Under the pieces are notes generated by a model, which was not told the origin of the DNA, did not search any database, and worked only from the letters and a program-made list of their open reading frames with translations. From NCBI RefSeq assembly GCF_009362845.1, contig NZ_WHNW01000006.1, positions 38,840 to 102,839 on the forward strand: a stretch of 64,000 bases of DNA, given 5' to 3'. Position 1 is the first letter of the stretch. The number at the start of each line of letters is the position of its first letter. Below, piece by piece: positions 43,052 through 53,086 of the stretch. A program made the position numbers and the translations under genes. The DNA is from Ostreibacterium oceani. Lineage in GTDB: Bacteria; Pseudomonadota; Gammaproteobacteria; Cardiobacteriales; Ostreibacteriaceae.

Positions 43052-43681
43052 ATGCCAGACAGAGTAATGCCAGACAATATAAAGCGCACGTCCGATTTGA
43101 CGACAAACCGCGGTACAAAGTCGCACGCTCATGCGGATGCGGATGCGGATGCGGATGCGGTGTTAGTGGCTGCCAAAGCCATTAAGCTGGTGATTTTTGA
43201 TGTCGATGGCGTGCTGACAAATGGACAGTTGCATTTTATTGATGGCAAAGAGTGTAAGTCGTTTGATAGTCAGGATGGTTTGGGGATTGCGCTATTATTG
43301 CGTGCAGGCATTGACGTGGCGATTATCTCTGGGAATGTGTCTACGGCGGTGACTGCGCGATTTGCTAAATTTTCTATGCCACATATTTACCAAGGCGTGA
43401 TTGACAAGCATGAAAAGTACCAGTTAATTAAAGCAGACTTGCAGCTAGCGGATAGCGAGGTTGCTTTTTTAGGCGATGACTTGATTGATTTGCCCGTGAT
43501 GCGCCAAGTCGGGCTGCCTGCGGCGGTAGCCAACGCGGATGCGTTTGTTAAGCAGCATAGTCTGTGGGTTTCTACGCGATTAGGCGGTCAAGGTGCTGTA
43601 CGTGAATTTATCGAGCTGATTTTAGCGGCACAGGATAAGCTAACAGCGATCCAAGCAGGATTTTTGACGCCATGCAAGTAA
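43052..43681 (+). CDS. kdsC: 3-deoxy-D-manno-octulosonate 8-phosphate phosphatase
   Basis: HAD-family phosphatase that releases Kdo. The catalytic motif is LVIFDVDGVLTNG; IISGNVSTAVTARFAKFSMP and FLGDDLIDLPVMRQVGLPAA are the other HAD motifs. 209 residues, with about 35 extra N-terminal residues that include (Ala-Asp)5 from a 6-nt repeat at 43133-43156. The start codon region itself is duplicated (ATGCCAGACAGAGTA then ATGCCAGACAATATA), so ATG 43067 is an equally possible start. Overlaps lptC by 10 nt. Confidence 0.96.
   Translation: MPDRVMPDNIKRTSDLTTNRGTKSHAHADADADADAVLVAAKAIKLVIFDVDGVLTNGQLHFIDGKECKSFDSQDGLGIALLLRAGIDVAIISGNVSTAVTARFAKFSMPHIYQGVIDKHEKYQLIKADLQLADSEVAFLGDDLIDLPVMRQVGLPAAVANADAFVKQHSLWVSTRLGGQGAVREFIELILAAQDKLTAIQAGFLTPCK
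43133..43156 (+). repeat. 6-nt tandem repeat in kdsC
   Basis: GCGGAT four times in a row, encoding alternating Ala and Asp in frame. Confidence 0.93.
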
Positions 43682-44340
43682 AAACAAGTATTGGGTTTGT
43701 TGGTTTGGCGATGCTTGCGGTCGGTAGTTTTTGGCTACTAAAGACAGTGGAATCTGAGCTAGAAGTCAGCGAAGCCCCAATGCCTACCCAACCGATGGTG
43801 ACGGCTTATGGTGTCTTTGCGCAGTATTATACGCCGACCCATCAGTTGCAGTATCAATTAACCAGCGATGAAGTCATTGAATATTCTAACCGATACGGCA
43901 CAGCATTTGTCTCGCCGCGCGTGTTGATATACCAGCCACAGACAGCGCCGCCATCGGTGTCGCCAACTTCATCGCCAACTTCATCGCCAACTTCACCGCC
44001 AGCTGTATCACCCGCTTCATTATCACATAGCCCCGTATTAGCTTGGCAAGCCAGTGCAGCAAAAGCCAGCTTGTCTGGTGATAAAAATACCTTGCAGCTG
44101 CAAGACAATGCGCTAATTATTCGTATGCCAGATACCGAGGACGAAATCACCATCAAAGGCCAGGATATGCGCTATGATGCCGACAATGAACGCATTAGCA
44201 GTGAGCGCCCTGTGGTGATTCGTCATCGTCTAGGTGTCAAGCATGCTGATGAATTCAATGTTGATTTGGCGCAAGAAACCCTCGATTTTGCTGGCAATGT
44301 CAGCGCGCAATATCAACCTGCTTCAGGAGAACCACGATGA
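43672..44340 (+). CDS. lptC: LPS export protein LptC
   Basis: Bitopic inner-membrane protein that links LptBFG to the periplasmic LptA bridge. Residues 7-27 form the anchor (IGFVGLAMLAVGSFWLL). The beta-jellyroll is recognisable at YTPTHQLQYQLTSDEVIEYS, WQASAAKASLSGDKNTLQLQ and DDEITIKGQDMRYDADNERI-like text. A Ser/Pro/Thr insert (residues about 95-118) comes from a 12-nt repeat at 43961-43996. 222 residues, longer than the 191 of E. coli for this reason. lptA overlaps by 4 nt. Confidence 0.92.
   Translation: MQVKTSIGFVGLAMLAVGSFWLLKTVESELEVSEAPMPTQPMVTAYGVFAQYYTPTHQLQYQLTSDEVIEYSNRYGTAFVSPRVLIYQPQTAPPSVSPTSSPTSSPTSPPAVSPASLSHSPVLAWQASAAKASLSGDKNTLQLQDNALIIRMPDTEDEITIKGQDMRYDADNERISSERPVVIRHRLGVKHADEFNVDLAQETLDFAGNVSAQYQPASGEPR
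43961..43996 (+). repeat. 12-nt tandem repeat in lptC
   Basis: CGCCAACTTCAT three times (last copy one change), encoding the SPT repeats of the insert. Confidence 0.92.
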
Positions 44341-44939
44341 AACGAATCCGCCTTAGTTGCTTTACTAGTTGCTTTACTATGATGTTGTTGATGATAACCA
44401 GTTTGCAGTCGCAGGTCGTTGCTGCCGAACCTGATAAAGCGCCAACACAGGAAAATACCAGCGCAGACAATACCAGCGCAGACAATGCCAGTTCGGACAG
44501 TACGAGTTCGGACAGTACGAGTTCGGACAGTACGAGTTCGGACAGTACGAGTTTGCCAATTGATTTAACGGCAGATAAAGGCAGTTACGACCAGCTTGCG
44601 GGTGTCGCTATTTATGAAGGCAATGTCAAAGTCACGCAGGGCGTGTCAACGATTTGGGCAGATAAGCTGACGATTTATCTGACCAATAATGCGGTTGAGC
44701 GTATGGTGGCAACAGGGCAGCCCGCTAAGTTTGAATATTTAGGGCAGCAACAGCCGATACTTGGGCAGGGGAATACCGTCGAGTACACGATTTTGGATAA
44801 AATAGTCACACTGACCGATAACGCCCAAGTCGAGCAAGGTAGCGATGTGATTCGCGGTGCGACGTTAACGTACGATCTAAGTCAAGAGATTATCGGCGGT
44901 TCGCGGGTTGAGATGACATTTCAACCACGCACGCAATAA
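44337..44939 (+). CDS. lptA: LPS export periplasmic protein LptA
   Basis: Periplasmic bridge protein for LPS. Signal peptide about residues 1-30 (SCFTMMLLMITSLQSQVVAA). A low-complexity stretch (about 41-75, SSDST repeats) then leads to the OstA-like fold: IDLTADKGSYDQLAGVAIYE, GNVKVTQGVSTIWADKLTIY, ILGQGNTVEYTILDKIVTLT and VIRGATLTYDLSQEIIGGSR. 200 residues. It starts within the lptC stop (ATGA) and is followed by lptB after 55 nt that contain a doubled CTCTATTAATT. Confidence 0.94.
   Translation: MKRIRLSCFTSCFTMMLLMITSLQSQVVAAEPDKAPTQENTSADNTSADNASSDSTSSDSTSSDSTSSDSTSLPIDLTADKGSYDQLAGVAIYEGNVKVTQGVSTIWADKLTIYLTNNAVERMVATGQPAKFEYLGQQQPILGQGNTVEYTILDKIVTLTDNAQVEQGSDVIRGATLTYDLSQEIIGGSRVEMTFQPRTQ
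44458..44549 (+). repeat. 15-nt tandem repeats in lptA
   Basis: Two copies of CCAGCGCAGACAATA-type units, then four copies of AGTTCGGACAGTACG (44490-44549, perfect). They encode the TSADN and SSDST repeats after the signal peptide. Confidence 0.95.
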
Positions 44940-44994
44940 TTGTCTCTCTATTAATTCCCCCTCTATTAATTGACTATCTACTACACAGGCAATC

Positions 44995-45717
44995 ATGGCT
45001 GAATTACGCGTCGACAATATTTCAAAAAGCTACAATAAACGTACCGTGGTTAATTCGGCTAGTTTCTCTGTGTTAACAGGGCAGGTCGTTGGTTTGCTAG
45101 GGCCAAACGGTGCGGGTAAAACGACCAGTTTTTATATGACGGTCGGGCTGATTCGACCTGATGCAGGTCGCATTATGCTAAACGACACACAGATTACGAC
45201 CTATTCAATGCATAAACGCGCCCGTCTGGGTATTGGTTATTTGCCGCAGGAAGCGTCTATTTTTCGTAAAATGTCCGTATTTGACAATGTGTTTTGCGTG
45301 TTACAAATGCAAAACATGGCGAAAAAAACCGCGACGGACAACACCATGCAATTGTTAGAAGAACTGAGTATTACGCATATTAAAGACGAATTGGGGCTTA
45401 GCCTGTCGGGTGGTGAGCGTCGGCGTGTCGAAATAGCACGTAGTCTCGCGACCAACCCGCAGTTTATTTTGTTAGATGAGCCGTTTGCTGGCGTTGATCC
45501 GATTTCGATTCAGGAGATTAAAAATATCATTTTGCATTTAAAGCAGCGTAATATCGGGGTACTCATCACCGATCATAACGTCCGCGAAACCCTGCAAATC
45601 TGCGACCGTGCGTATATTATGTCCGAGGGGATGGTGATTGCTGAGGGCAGTGCCAGCGACATCCTCGCCAACCAACAAGTCCGCGACGTGTACTTGGGGC
45701 ATGATTTTAGTATTTAG
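44995..45717 (+). CDS. lptB: LPS export ABC transporter ATP-binding protein LptB
   Basis: Cytoplasmic ATPase of the LPS extractor. 240 residues: Walker [14 protein letters not shown]-loop [19 protein letters not shown], signature [17 protein letters not shown], Walker [14 protein letters not shown] and switch His in [10 protein letters not shown]. The order kdsD-kdsC-lptC-lptA-lptB is standard, but rpoN and hpf, usual next genes, are missing; a terminator closes the operon. Confidence 0.98.
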   Translation: MAELRVDNISKSYNKRTVVNSASFSVLTGQVVGLLGPNGAGKTTSFYMTVGLIRPDAGRIMLNDTQITTYSMHKRARLGIGYLPQEASIFRKMSVFDNVFCVLQMQNMAKKTATDNTMQLLEELSITHIKDELGLSLSGGERRRVEIARSLATNPQFILLDEPFAGVDPISIQEIKNIILHLKQRNIGVLITDHNVRETLQICDRAYIMSEGMVIAEGSASDILANQQVRDVYLGHDFSI

Positions 45718-46005
45718 TGATGGTTGCAAAATATGGCCTTAAAACTTGCTATCAAAAGGCTTTGCTACATTGACCGCATGGGCGATTGATGGTTTGAGTT
45801 ATGCTAATATGCATTTTTGTAATAAAACGGTAACAATCAAGGGTGGCGGTGCTGGGTGTATTTGGTGTGCTGGGTGCATTTGGTGCGCTGGGTGCTTCTC
45901 GCGGCGCGTTGCGTCGGGTGTAACTTATCGGCGTGGTTGCATCGCGCGCCTTAACGGCTACACTTAACGGCTACACTTAACGCCTAAATACCAATGATGC
46001 GAATA
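45718..46005. other. Intergenic region behind lptB with tandem repeats
   Basis: No gene accepted. GTGTATTTGGTGTGCTGG-type 18-nt units repeat about 2.5 times at 45853-45900 and CTTAACGGCTACA is doubled at about 45951-45976. Confidence 0.75.
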
Positions 46006-46033
46006 AATAAAGCCCTCGTCTGAGGGCTTTATT
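46006..46033 (+). terminator. Bidirectional intrinsic terminator
   Basis: Perfect 12-bp stem AATAAAGCCCTC / GAGGGCTTTATT with a GTCT loop. It sits between convergent lptB and the PLP-enzyme gene, and can serve both. Confidence 0.85.
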
Positions 46034-46065
46034 GTCCACTATAGCTAAACACAGCTGAACACAGC

Positions 46066-46091
46066 CCATCAGCGCAACCCATCAGCGCAAC
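46066..46091. repeat. 13-nt tandem duplication straddling the PLP-enzyme stop codon
   Basis: CCATCAGCGCAAC at 46066-46078 and 46079-46091, perfect. The stop TGA (minus strand) is at 46082-46084. Confidence 0.94.
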
Positions 46092-47011
46092 CCGCCACTG
46101 TGATAAATAATAGCATCGTGAAGGTTGGGCAGCGCGTGTTGATTGAGTAAATCAAACACCGCATAGACTAGCTTGCCTGTATAAATTGGTTCTAACGGCA
46201 GTGCAAATTGGCGCTGGATATCGGTAACAAAGCGTTGTAGCTCAGGGGGTGTTTTGGCATACCCGCCAAAAGTATACTGATTGATTAATTGCCAATTAAC
46301 GGCGGGATGATGGCGGGCGAGTTGGGTGATTTGGGTTTGTAATTGGGCGTCGTTATTAAGTACATTGATACCCACAATGCGGATTGGAAAGTCAAACTGG
46401 TACAGCCCTTCAATAAACCCTGCCAGTGTGCCGCCAGTGCCACAGGCGCTAAACAGAGCCGTGTGTTGTGGGTCGAAAGTCGGTACTGCGTGGCACTGTG
46501 ACTTGAGCGCTTTGATGCATTCGGCCACCCCGTTGACTGCGAGGCTATTGCTGCCGCCCTCTGGGATAACGGCGGCATGGGGGTAGTGTCTGATAATCGC
46601 CTGAATATGTGCGTCGTTTGTTTTGTTACGATAGGCATCGCGCGACACAAAGTGGAGTTGCATACCGTCGCTCTCGGCGCGACGCAGCACAGGTGACCAG
46701 CGAGTTTTGTCGTGTAGTTCTTCACCACGAATAATGCCAACAGTGATTAAATCGAATAATTGTCCTGCAGTGGCAAGGGCGGCGATATGGTTAGAATAAG
46801 CCCCGCCAAAGCTAATTACGGCTTGTTGTGATTGCCAAGCAGCAAGGAGGTTGTATTTGAGTTTGTGTAGCTTGTTGCCGCTAATCGTTGGGTGATTTAA
46901 GTCATCGCGTTTAACCCAAACCCGAACGCCCTTTATCGTGGTCAGGTACGATAGTGGCGTTTCGGGTAGGTGGCTGAAGGTTTTTTCGATTAATGCGTTG
47001 CAAGGTGGCAT
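46082..47011 (-). CDS. ACC deaminase / D-cysteine desulfhydrase family PLP enzyme
   Basis: 309-residue fold-type II PLP enzyme. The PLP lysine lies in SGNKLHKLKYNLLAAW; ISFGGAYSNHIAALATAGQL and SACGTGGTLAGFIEGL (phosphate-binding loop) are clear. Members either deaminate 1-aminocyclopropane-1-carboxylate or desulfhydrate D-cysteine. With a sulfate-assimilation cluster in the same window a D-cysteine role is attractive, but the residues that separate the two activities cannot be judged without an alignment. It follows acs on the same strand with 48 nt between. Confidence 0.88.
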   Translation of the reverse strand: MPPCNALIEKTFSHLPETPLSYLTTIKGVRVWVKRDDLNHPTISGNKLHKLKYNLLAAWQSQQAVISFGGAYSNHIAALATAGQLFDLITVGIIRGEELHDKTRWSPVLRRAESDGMQLHFVSRDAYRNKTNDAHIQAIIRHYPHAAVIPEGGSNSLAVNGVAECIKALKSQCHAVPTFDPQHTALFSACGTGGTLAGFIEGLYQFDFPIRIVGINVLNNDAQLQTQITQLARHHPAVNWQLINQYTFGGYAKTPPELQRFVTDIQRQFALPLEPIYTGKLVYAVFDLLNQHALPNLHDAIIYHSGGLR

Positions 47012-47026
47012 AAAAAGCTATCCTAT

Positions 47027-47068
47027 ACGCACTATGCCGTCCACACTATGCAACCCACACTATGCAAT
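47027..47068. repeat. 14-nt tandem repeat straddling the acs stop codon
   Basis: CCACACTATGCAAC (47041-47054) and CCACACTATGCAAT (47055-47068), with a degenerate copy at 47027-47040. The acs stop TAG (minus strand) is at 47060-47062. Confidence 0.92.
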
Positions 47069-49039
47069 CCGTGTTTTAATCAGCGTTTCAACGATGGCGG
47101 GGTTAGCCAGTGTCGACACGTCACCAATGCCGTCAATGTCATTTTCGGCGATTTTGCGTAAAATACGCCGCATAATTTTGCCCGAGCGGGTTCGTGGCAA
47201 TTCGGGCGTGAAATGTAGCTTGTCTGGCGTGGCGATTGGGCCGATTTTTTCACGTATCCAAGCGACGAGTTCTTTTTTTAGTTCGTCACTGGGCGTTTCG
47301 CCTTTGAAAAGCGTGGCATAAACATATAATCCTTGTCCTTTGATGTCGTGTGGATAACCCACAACGGCGGTTTCTGCAACCTTGGGGTGTAGGTTAAACG
47401 CATCCTCGAGTTCCGCCGTGCCCATGCGGTGCCCTGAAATATTGAGGATATCATCAACACGACCCGTGATGCGAATATATCCATCGGCATCACGAATGGC
47501 ACCGTCACCGCTGAAATAGTATCCAGGAAAGGTCTGGAAATAGGTGTCGATAAAGCGTTGGTGGTCACCATAGACGGTGCGCATTTGCCCAGGCCAACTG
47601 TGTTTAAAGGCGAGGCTGCCTTCGTGGTCTGGCGCGGTGATTTCTTGGCCTTTTTCGTCAAGCAAAACGGGTTTAACGCCAAAAAAAGGCAAGGTGGCTT
47701 TGCCAGGCACCTGATCCCAAACATAAGGAATCGGTGCAATCATATGCCCACCCGTTTCGGTTTGCCACCACGTATCAACAATCGGACAGGTTTTGTTGCC
47801 GATATGCTGGTGGTACCACTGCCACGCCTCGACATTAATGGGCTCGCCGACTGAGCCCAAAATACGCAAACTGGATAAATTATGACCCGTCGCGTATTGC
47901 TCGCCTTCGGTCATTAATGAACGAATAGCTGTGGGCGCCGTATAAAAAATGTTGACGCGATGCTGCTCACAAATCTGCCAAAATCGTGCTGGCGTAGGGT
48001 AGGTGGGTATGCCTTCGTAGAGTAGCGTGTTGGCACCGTTGGCAAGCGGTCCATAAATCATATAGGTATGCCCGGTAATCCAACCCACATCAGCAGTACA
48101 CCAAAATAACTCACCAGGTCGATAGTCAAATAGCACTTCGTGCGTGTAAGCGGCGTACACGAGGTAGCCGCCTGTGGTGTGGAGTACGCCTTTGGGTGTT
48201 CCCGTTGAGCCGCTGGTATATAGGATGAACAAGGGGTCTTCTGCGTTCATTACCGCGGGTTCGCAGTCAGGGCTTTGTGCGTTAATCAGTGTGTGATAGG
48301 CGATTTCCCTCTCTGTATTTGCGGGTATGTCCTCGCTATAATCGTGGCTATTACTGCCGCTATTACCGTTGTTATCATTATCGCCATCGGTATAGATGGT
48401 AATGACCCGTTTTACGATATCGCTAGTGCTTTCCAACGCCTTATTGACATTGTTTTTTAGGGGGATGCGTTTGCCGCCACGTGTGCTAAAATCAGCGGTA
48501 ATCACATAGGCTGCTTGGCAGTCCTTGATACGACTGGCCAAGCTTTCGGCACTAAATCCACCAAACACCACAGAATGGACAGCGCCAATTCGTGCGCACG
48601 CGAGCATCGCATAAGCCGCCTCAGGTATCATGGGCAGGTAAATAATCACGCGGTCGCCTTTTTTAACGCCCAGCGATTTGAGCCCATTGGCGAATTTACC
48701 AACGGCGTTGTAGAGTGCTTGATAAGTAATGCGTTGGTAGGTGTCGGGGTTATCGCCTTGCCAAGTAATTGCGGTGTCGTTGGCTTTGTCGGGTAAATGG
48801 CGGTCGATACAGTTATAGCAGGCATTTAGCGTGCCGTCTTCGTACCATTTAATCTCGTGATTGTCTTTGAAATGCGCGTTGGCAACGGTTGTATAAGGGC
48901 TAAACCAATCCAGTCGCTGACCGACTTCACCCCAAAAGGCATCAGGCGTGTCAATTGACTGCTGATAAAGCGTTTGATAATGCTTGAAATCATGGATTAG
49001 GTGGTGTGATCCGTTAAAATGAATTTTGTCATCGCTCAT
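47060..49039 (-). CDS. acs: Acetyl-CoA synthetase
   Basis: Activates acetate to acetyl-CoA through acetyl-AMP. 659 residues: [18 protein letters not shown], the P-loop [57 protein letters not shown], and the acetylation-site motif [17 protein letters not shown] low-complexity insert ([18 protein letters not shown], about residues 217-235) interrupts a normally short loop; its DNA is a run of imperfect 9-nt units near 48345-48395. It starts 337 nt from the DUF721 gene stop. Confidence 0.98.
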   Translation of the reverse strand: MSDDKIHFNGSHHLIHDFKHYQTLYQQSIDTPDAFWGEVGQRLDWFSPYTTVANAHFKDNHEIKWYEDGTLNACYNCIDRHLPDKANDTAITWQGDNPDTYQRITYQALYNAVGKFANGLKSLGVKKGDRVIIYLPMIPEAAYAMLACARIGAVHSVVFGGFSAESLASRIKDCQAAYVITADFSTRGGKRIPLKNNVNKALESTSDIVKRVITIYTDGDNDNNGNSGSNSHDYSEDIPANTEREIAYHTLINAQSPDCEPAVMNAEDPLFILYTSGSTGTPKGVLHTTGGYLVYAAYTHEVLFDYRPGELFWCTADVGWITGHTYMIYGPLANGANTLLYEGIPTYPTPARFWQICEQHRVNIFYTAPTAIRSLMTEGEQYATGHNLSSLRILGSVGEPINVEAWQWYHQHIGNKTCPIVDTWWQTETGGHMIAPIPYVWDQVPGKATLPFFGVKPVLLDEKGQEITAPDHEGSLAFKHSWPGQMRTVYGDHQRFIDTYFQTFPGYYFSGDGAIRDADGYIRITGRVDDILNISGHRMGTAELEDAFNLHPKVAETAVVGYPHDIKGQGLYVYATLFKGETPSDELKKELVAWIREKIGPIATPDKLHFTPELPRTRSGKIMRRILRKIAENDIDGIGDVSTLANPAIVETLIKTRIA

Positions 49040-49360
49040 GGTTCGAATGCTCCTGTGATTGTCTGGCGGTTTTGTCTTTGGTATTGTCGTCTTTGCGGTT
49101 ATCGTCTTTGTCGTCGTATTCGGTCGCTGTCGGTCGCTGTCAAAATAGGGGCGTCAAATGACTAAATTTGAGGGCTGGTTTTGATGGCTGCTATAACGTT
49201 AGTCCATACTGTAGAGAAAAATTCACCCAATGTAAACCCCTAGATTGGGTTAGGTTAGCTTGTTCGGTGTCAATTAGGTGCTGAAGTAGGCGTTGAAATG
49301 AGCGTTGTAAATAAGCGTTGTAAATAAGCTTGGCAGCTAGGTTGCGGTGACAGCGGCTAT
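49040..49360. other. Intergenic region upstream of acs
   Basis: No gene. GCGTTGTAAATAA is doubled at about 49302-49327, and CGGTCGCTGT is doubled at about 49121-49140. No clear promoter was identified. Confidence 0.7.
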
Positions 49361-49390
49361 TCGATGTCATTCGATGTCATTCGATGTCGT
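49361..49390. repeat. 10-nt tandem repeat straddling the DUF721 gene stop codon
   Basis: TCGATGTCAT at 49361-49370 and 49371-49380, then TCGATGTCGT at 49381-49390. The stop TGA (minus strand) lies at 49377-49379. Confidence 0.94.
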
Positions 49391-49835
49391 CGTGACCATT
49401 GATAAACGCCTGTAAAATGCGCTGTGCCGTTTCTTTGTCAGGTGTTTTGATTGCCGAATATGGCGTGTAAAAAAGCGGAAAGCCGCTGTTTTTCCAGTTT
49501 GCGGGTGTCACAATGACTTTGAGGCGTGGTGCGTAACCAATATCTTTGGCAATACGTAGCGATAATTCGTCTAGCAATAAATTGAGTTGATTGCCAATTA
49601 GTGTTTTCTCGACATGCAGATTCCAGACCGTTTTAGGCTGAGAAAATCGGACGTAATCGTGGTATTTTTTTGGCAGGTGTTTTTTTAGTACGTGCAGGGA
49701 GGCTTTGATATTGTCCAGCTTTTTAAGCGTGTCTGAAAAATCAGGGTGATGCCATAAATGACGGTTTTTCCCGTTATTTTGAAAAAAATAGAGTGCTTCT
49801 GCGATATTACCTTGAAAATGACTATCATCGACCAT
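49377..49835 (-). CDS. DUF721/DciA-like protein
   Basis: 152 residues. The pattern LKKHLPKKYHDYVRFSQPKT, then a long helix LIGNQLNLLLDELSLRIAKD and a strand APRLKVIVTPANW, resembles DUF721 proteins (DciA, the ancestral loader of the DnaB helicase). Position supports this: DUF721 genes commonly lie divergently next to secA in gammaproteobacteria. The identity is based on this pattern and context and is weaker than for other genes here. Confidence 0.6.
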   Translation of the reverse strand: MVDDSHFQGNIAEALYFFQNNGKNRHLWHHPDFSDTLKKLDNIKASLHVLKKHLPKKYHDYVRFSQPKTVWNLHVEKTLIGNQLNLLLDELSLRIAKDIGYAPRLKVIVTPANWKNSGFPLFYTPYSAIKTPDKETAQRILQAFINGHDDIE

Positions 49836-50161
49836 AATTATAAGTTTCGGTAGTGTGTTGGGCAGTGTGCTGGATAGTGTGTTGGGGTTAATTTCATGAA
49901 ATTACTGGCTACTCGCTGTCGAAATGCGTTATCATATTGCGATATTTGTCATGCACAATGCCCTATTTAATCGATGTTAATCGATGTCAATGGTGATGTT
50001 AATGACGATGTCAATGGGTGTTGATGCAATTAATTAACGAAAGCATCCGTTAATTATAACGCAATTTTGCCGTATGTCAGCGCAATTATTTGACACGGGC
50101 ACTGCGCAAGGTACAGAAAAAATCTTTCACTAATAATAAAAAATATAGGCAACACAACGTA
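49836..50161. other. Divergent DUF721-secA control region
   Basis: Contains loosely repeated TGTTAATCGATGTCAATG units (49970-50020) and a perfect inverted repeat (listed separately). No secM-like arrest-peptide gene is seen. Confidence 0.6.
50031..50056. promoter_or_regulatory. Perfect inverted repeat upstream of secA
   Basis: TAATTAACG (50031-50039) and CGTTAATTA (50048-50056) around an 8-nt loop, about 105 nt before the secA ATG. It could be an operator for secA and/or the divergent gene, or a leader hairpin. No T run follows, so it is not an intrinsic terminator. Confidence 0.45.
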
Positions 50162-52882
50162 ATGATAGGAAAATTAGCCAGTAAAATTGTCGGGTCTCGC
50201 AATGATCGTTTTATTAAATCACTTACTAAAAAAGTGAATGCGATTAATGCGCTAGAATCAAAAATGCAAGCGTTATCGGATGAGGATTTGCAAGCAAAAA
50301 CCACCGCGTTTAAATCGCGTATCGCCGCGGGTGAGACGTTGGATGATTTGCTGGTTGAAGCGTTTGCCGTCTGCCGTGAAGCCGCAATTAGAACCATTGG
50401 TCTACGCCACTATGACGTGCAATTAATCGGTGGTATTGTGTTACATATGGGTAAGATTGCCGAGATGCGCACGGGCGAAGGCAAAACCCTAGTCGCAACG
50501 CTGGCCGTCTACCTTAACGCCTTATCAGGGAATGGCGTGCATGTCGTCACGGTAAACGATTACCTCGCGCGACGTGATGCCGAACAAATGGGTAAACTCT
50601 ATGAGTTTTTGGGGCTGACCACAGGTGTTTGTGTCGGGCAGATGCCCATCGAAGAAAAAATCGCTGCTTATGAGTGTGATGTCATTTACGGCACGAATAA
50701 CGAACTGGGCTTTGATTACTTGCGCACGAATATGGCGCTTGATGTCGAGAGCCGCTTACAAAAGACATTGAACTTTGCCATTATTGATGAAGTTGACTCG
50801 ATTCTGATTGATGAGGCAAGGACACCGCTGATTATATCGGGGCCCGTTGACCAAGATAACGACATCTATCGGCGCCTGAATAATATTGTCCCGCATTTAC
50901 ACAAACAAACCGATGATTCAGCGGCTGGTGATTTTACGGTGGATGAAAAGGACAAATCGGTTGGTTTGACTGACGATGGTCACGATAAAGTCGAACGCTT
51001 ACTACGCGATGCGGGGTTGTTGACGGCAGAGGAGTCTATTTATAACCCTGCCAATATCCGCTTGTTCCACCATTTAAATGCCTGTTTGCGCGCACATAAT
51101 TTGTATCATAAAGACGACCACTATATTGTCTCAAACGGTGAAATTGTGATTGTAGACGAATTTACGGGGCGGACGATGCCGGGTCGGCGTTGGTCGGAAG
51201 GGCTTCACCAAGCCATTGAAGCCAAAGAAGGCGTGGAGATACAATCAGAAAATCAAACATTGGCATCGATTACTTTTCAGAACTTTTTCCGTCAATACGA
51301 TAAACTCGCTGGTATGACAGGGACAGCAGATACTGAAGCGGCGGAATTTCAGCAAATTTATGATTTGGAAACCATTGTGGTGCCAACCAATTTGCCCGTA
51401 CGTCGTGCGGACGAAGCCGATGCGGTCTTCTTAAATACCAAGGGCAAATTCGGCGCCGTTGTCGAAGATATTATTGACAGCCATAAGCGAGGGCAGCCAG
51501 TCTTGGTAGGGACGACGTCAATTGAAGTGTCTGAGGCTATCGGCGAACAACTCAAAGCAACGGATATTCCTTTTGAGTTGCTGAATGCGAAACAGCATGA
51601 ACGTGAGGCGCATATCATTGAGAATGCAGGCTGTTTAGGTGCAGTCACGATTGCAACGAACATGGCGGGGCGTGGGACAGATATTGTATTAGGCGGCAAT
51701 TTGGAAGCCAAGCTACGCACCTTGGCAGAAAATAACCCAGAAGGGGTGGATGATAAGACAATGGCTGAAGTAAAAGCCAAGTGGCAACAAGACCACGATG
51801 CCGTTGTTGCGGCAGGTGGTTTGCGTATTATTGGTACAGAACGCCACGAATCACGACGAATTGATAATCAGTTGCGCGGACGTGCGGGGCGACAAGGCGA
51901 CCCTGGTTCGTCTAAATTTTATTTATCACTCGATGATAGCCTGATGCGTATTTTTGCTTCACCCAAGATGGCGGGCATGATGCAAAAATTGGGGATGACC
52001 GAGGATGAAGCCATTGAACACCGTATGATTTCTAATGCAATCGAAAATGCCCAGCGTAAGGTCGAGGCACATAACTTTGATGCACGTAAAAATTTGATTG
52101 AATACGATGATGTTTCAAACGAACAGCGTAAGGTTATCTATCAGCAACGAAATGAAATTATGGAGTCAGAGAGCGTTGCTGACATGCTGGTTGATTTACG
52201 AGAATCTGCGGTCGGTGCGATGGTCGATAATTACTTGCCACCTGAGGCGATGCCGTCTCAATGGGATAAGCAAGGGCTAGAAAACGCCGTCATGGCCGAT
52301 TATGGTTTGTCGCTAACGGTGGATGACCTCATTGCAGAAAACCCGCAATTGACCACAGAAGAAATTAAAAGTTGGTTGATGGATACACTGTCTGCCAATT
52401 ATGATCAAAAAATGGAAAATGCCGATGCGAATTGGCGACAAGCTTTTGAACGGGTCATGAGTCTGCGGATTTTAGACGAGCAGTGGCGTGCGCATTTGCA
52501 GAGCATGGACTACTTAAAGCAAGGGATTATGCTGCGAGCGAGTCGTGCGCAAAAAGACCCGCGTCAAGAATACAAGCGTGAAGCATTTTATGTGTTTCAA
52601 TCGTTTTTAGATAAGGTTGCCGAGCATATCACACAGTTTTTTGCCAAAGTCCAATTTAGAGAACAGCCCATCGCCGCAGAAGCGATGAAGGATGAGAAAA
52701 CACTGGAAAACGCCGCATACCAGCACCCAGAGGCGGACGGGTTGGCGGATAGTTCAAACCAAGCGAGTGAGCTTGATCAGGCGGCGCAATCCGCATCAGA
52801 ATACCCAAAAGTGGGCCGTAATGAACTGTGCCCCTGTGGCTCAGGTAAGAAATACAAACATTGCCACGGGCGCTTAGCGTAG
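50162..52882 (+). CDS. secA: Protein translocase motor SecA
   Basis: Drives Sec-dependent export with ATP. I start it at ATG 50162 ([19 protein letters not shown]), the conserved beginning; an in-frame start 72 nt upstream adds a non-conserved extension. 906 residues: Walker [71 protein letters not shown], and [20 protein letters not shown]. The C-terminal zinc/SecB-binding motif [14 protein letters not shown] is complete. A terminator follows after about 100 nt. Confidence 0.99.
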   Translation: MIGKLASKIVGSRNDRFIKSLTKKVNAINALESKMQALSDEDLQAKTTAFKSRIAAGETLDDLLVEAFAVCREAAIRTIGLRHYDVQLIGGIVLHMGKIAEMRTGEGKTLVATLAVYLNALSGNGVHVVTVNDYLARRDAEQMGKLYEFLGLTTGVCVGQMPIEEKIAAYECDVIYGTNNELGFDYLRTNMALDVESRLQKTLNFAIIDEVDSILIDEARTPLIISGPVDQDNDIYRRLNNIVPHLHKQTDDSAAGDFTVDEKDKSVGLTDDGHDKVERLLRDAGLLTAEESIYNPANIRLFHHLNACLRAHNLYHKDDHYIVSNGEIVIVDEFTGRTMPGRRWSEGLHQAIEAKEGVEIQSENQTLASITFQNFFRQYDKLAGMTGTADTEAAEFQQIYDLETIVVPTNLPVRRADEADAVFLNTKGKFGAVVEDIIDSHKRGQPVLVGTTSIEVSEAIGEQLKATDIPFELLNAKQHEREAHIIENAGCLGAVTIATNMAGRGTDIVLGGNLEAKLRTLAENNPEGVDDKTMAEVKAKWQQDHDAVVAAGGLRIIGTERHESRRIDNQLRGRAGRQGDPGSSKFYLSLDDSLMRIFASPKMAGMMQKLGMTEDEAIEHRMISNAIENAQRKVEAHNFDARKNLIEYDDVSNEQRKVIYQQRNEIMESESVADMLVDLRESAVGAMVDNYLPPEAMPSQWDKQGLENAVMADYGLSLTVDDLIAENPQLTTEEIKSWLMDTLSANYDQKMENADANWRQAFERVMSLRILDEQWRAHLQSMDYLKQGIMLRASRAQKDPRQEYKREAFYVFQSFLDKVAEHITQFFAKVQFREQPIAAEAMKDEKTLENAAYQHPEADGLADSSNQASELDQAAQSASEYPKVGRNELCPCGSGKKYKHCHGRLA

Positions 52883-52978
52883 TGTGTGGCAGTGTGTGCT
52901 TAGTAGCGTGTGCTTAGACTAATGTGTTAGTCTAGCGCATTAGGCTGGTGCACTGAGTTGGTGTGTTGGGCTAGCGAA

Positions 52979-53019
52979 CGCATAAAAAAACGCCACCAAC
53001 CGTGGCGTTTTTTTATGCG
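52979..53019 (+). terminator. Bidirectional intrinsic terminator behind secA
   Basis: 18-bp perfect stem (CGCATAAAAAAACGCCAC with its complement) around a 5-nt loop; the inner GC part is CGCCAC/GTGGCG with T runs on both strands. Serves secA and the convergent hypothetical gene. Confidence 0.92.
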
Positions 53020-53086
53020 TGGAGCCGTATCAATCAATATCAATCAATTACTTGGCGTATGGTTGGCGTATGGGGACTGCCTTGCG

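Noticed and set aside
45706..45719. Stop-straddling duplication at lptB (TTTAGTA / TTTAGTG)
   Set aside because: The unit is only 7 nt with one mismatch, which is within chance expectation.
52860..52930. Stop-straddling duplication at secA
   Set aside because: TTAGCGTAGTGTGTGG and later GTGTGCTTAG units look related but too degenerate to count with the clear cases.
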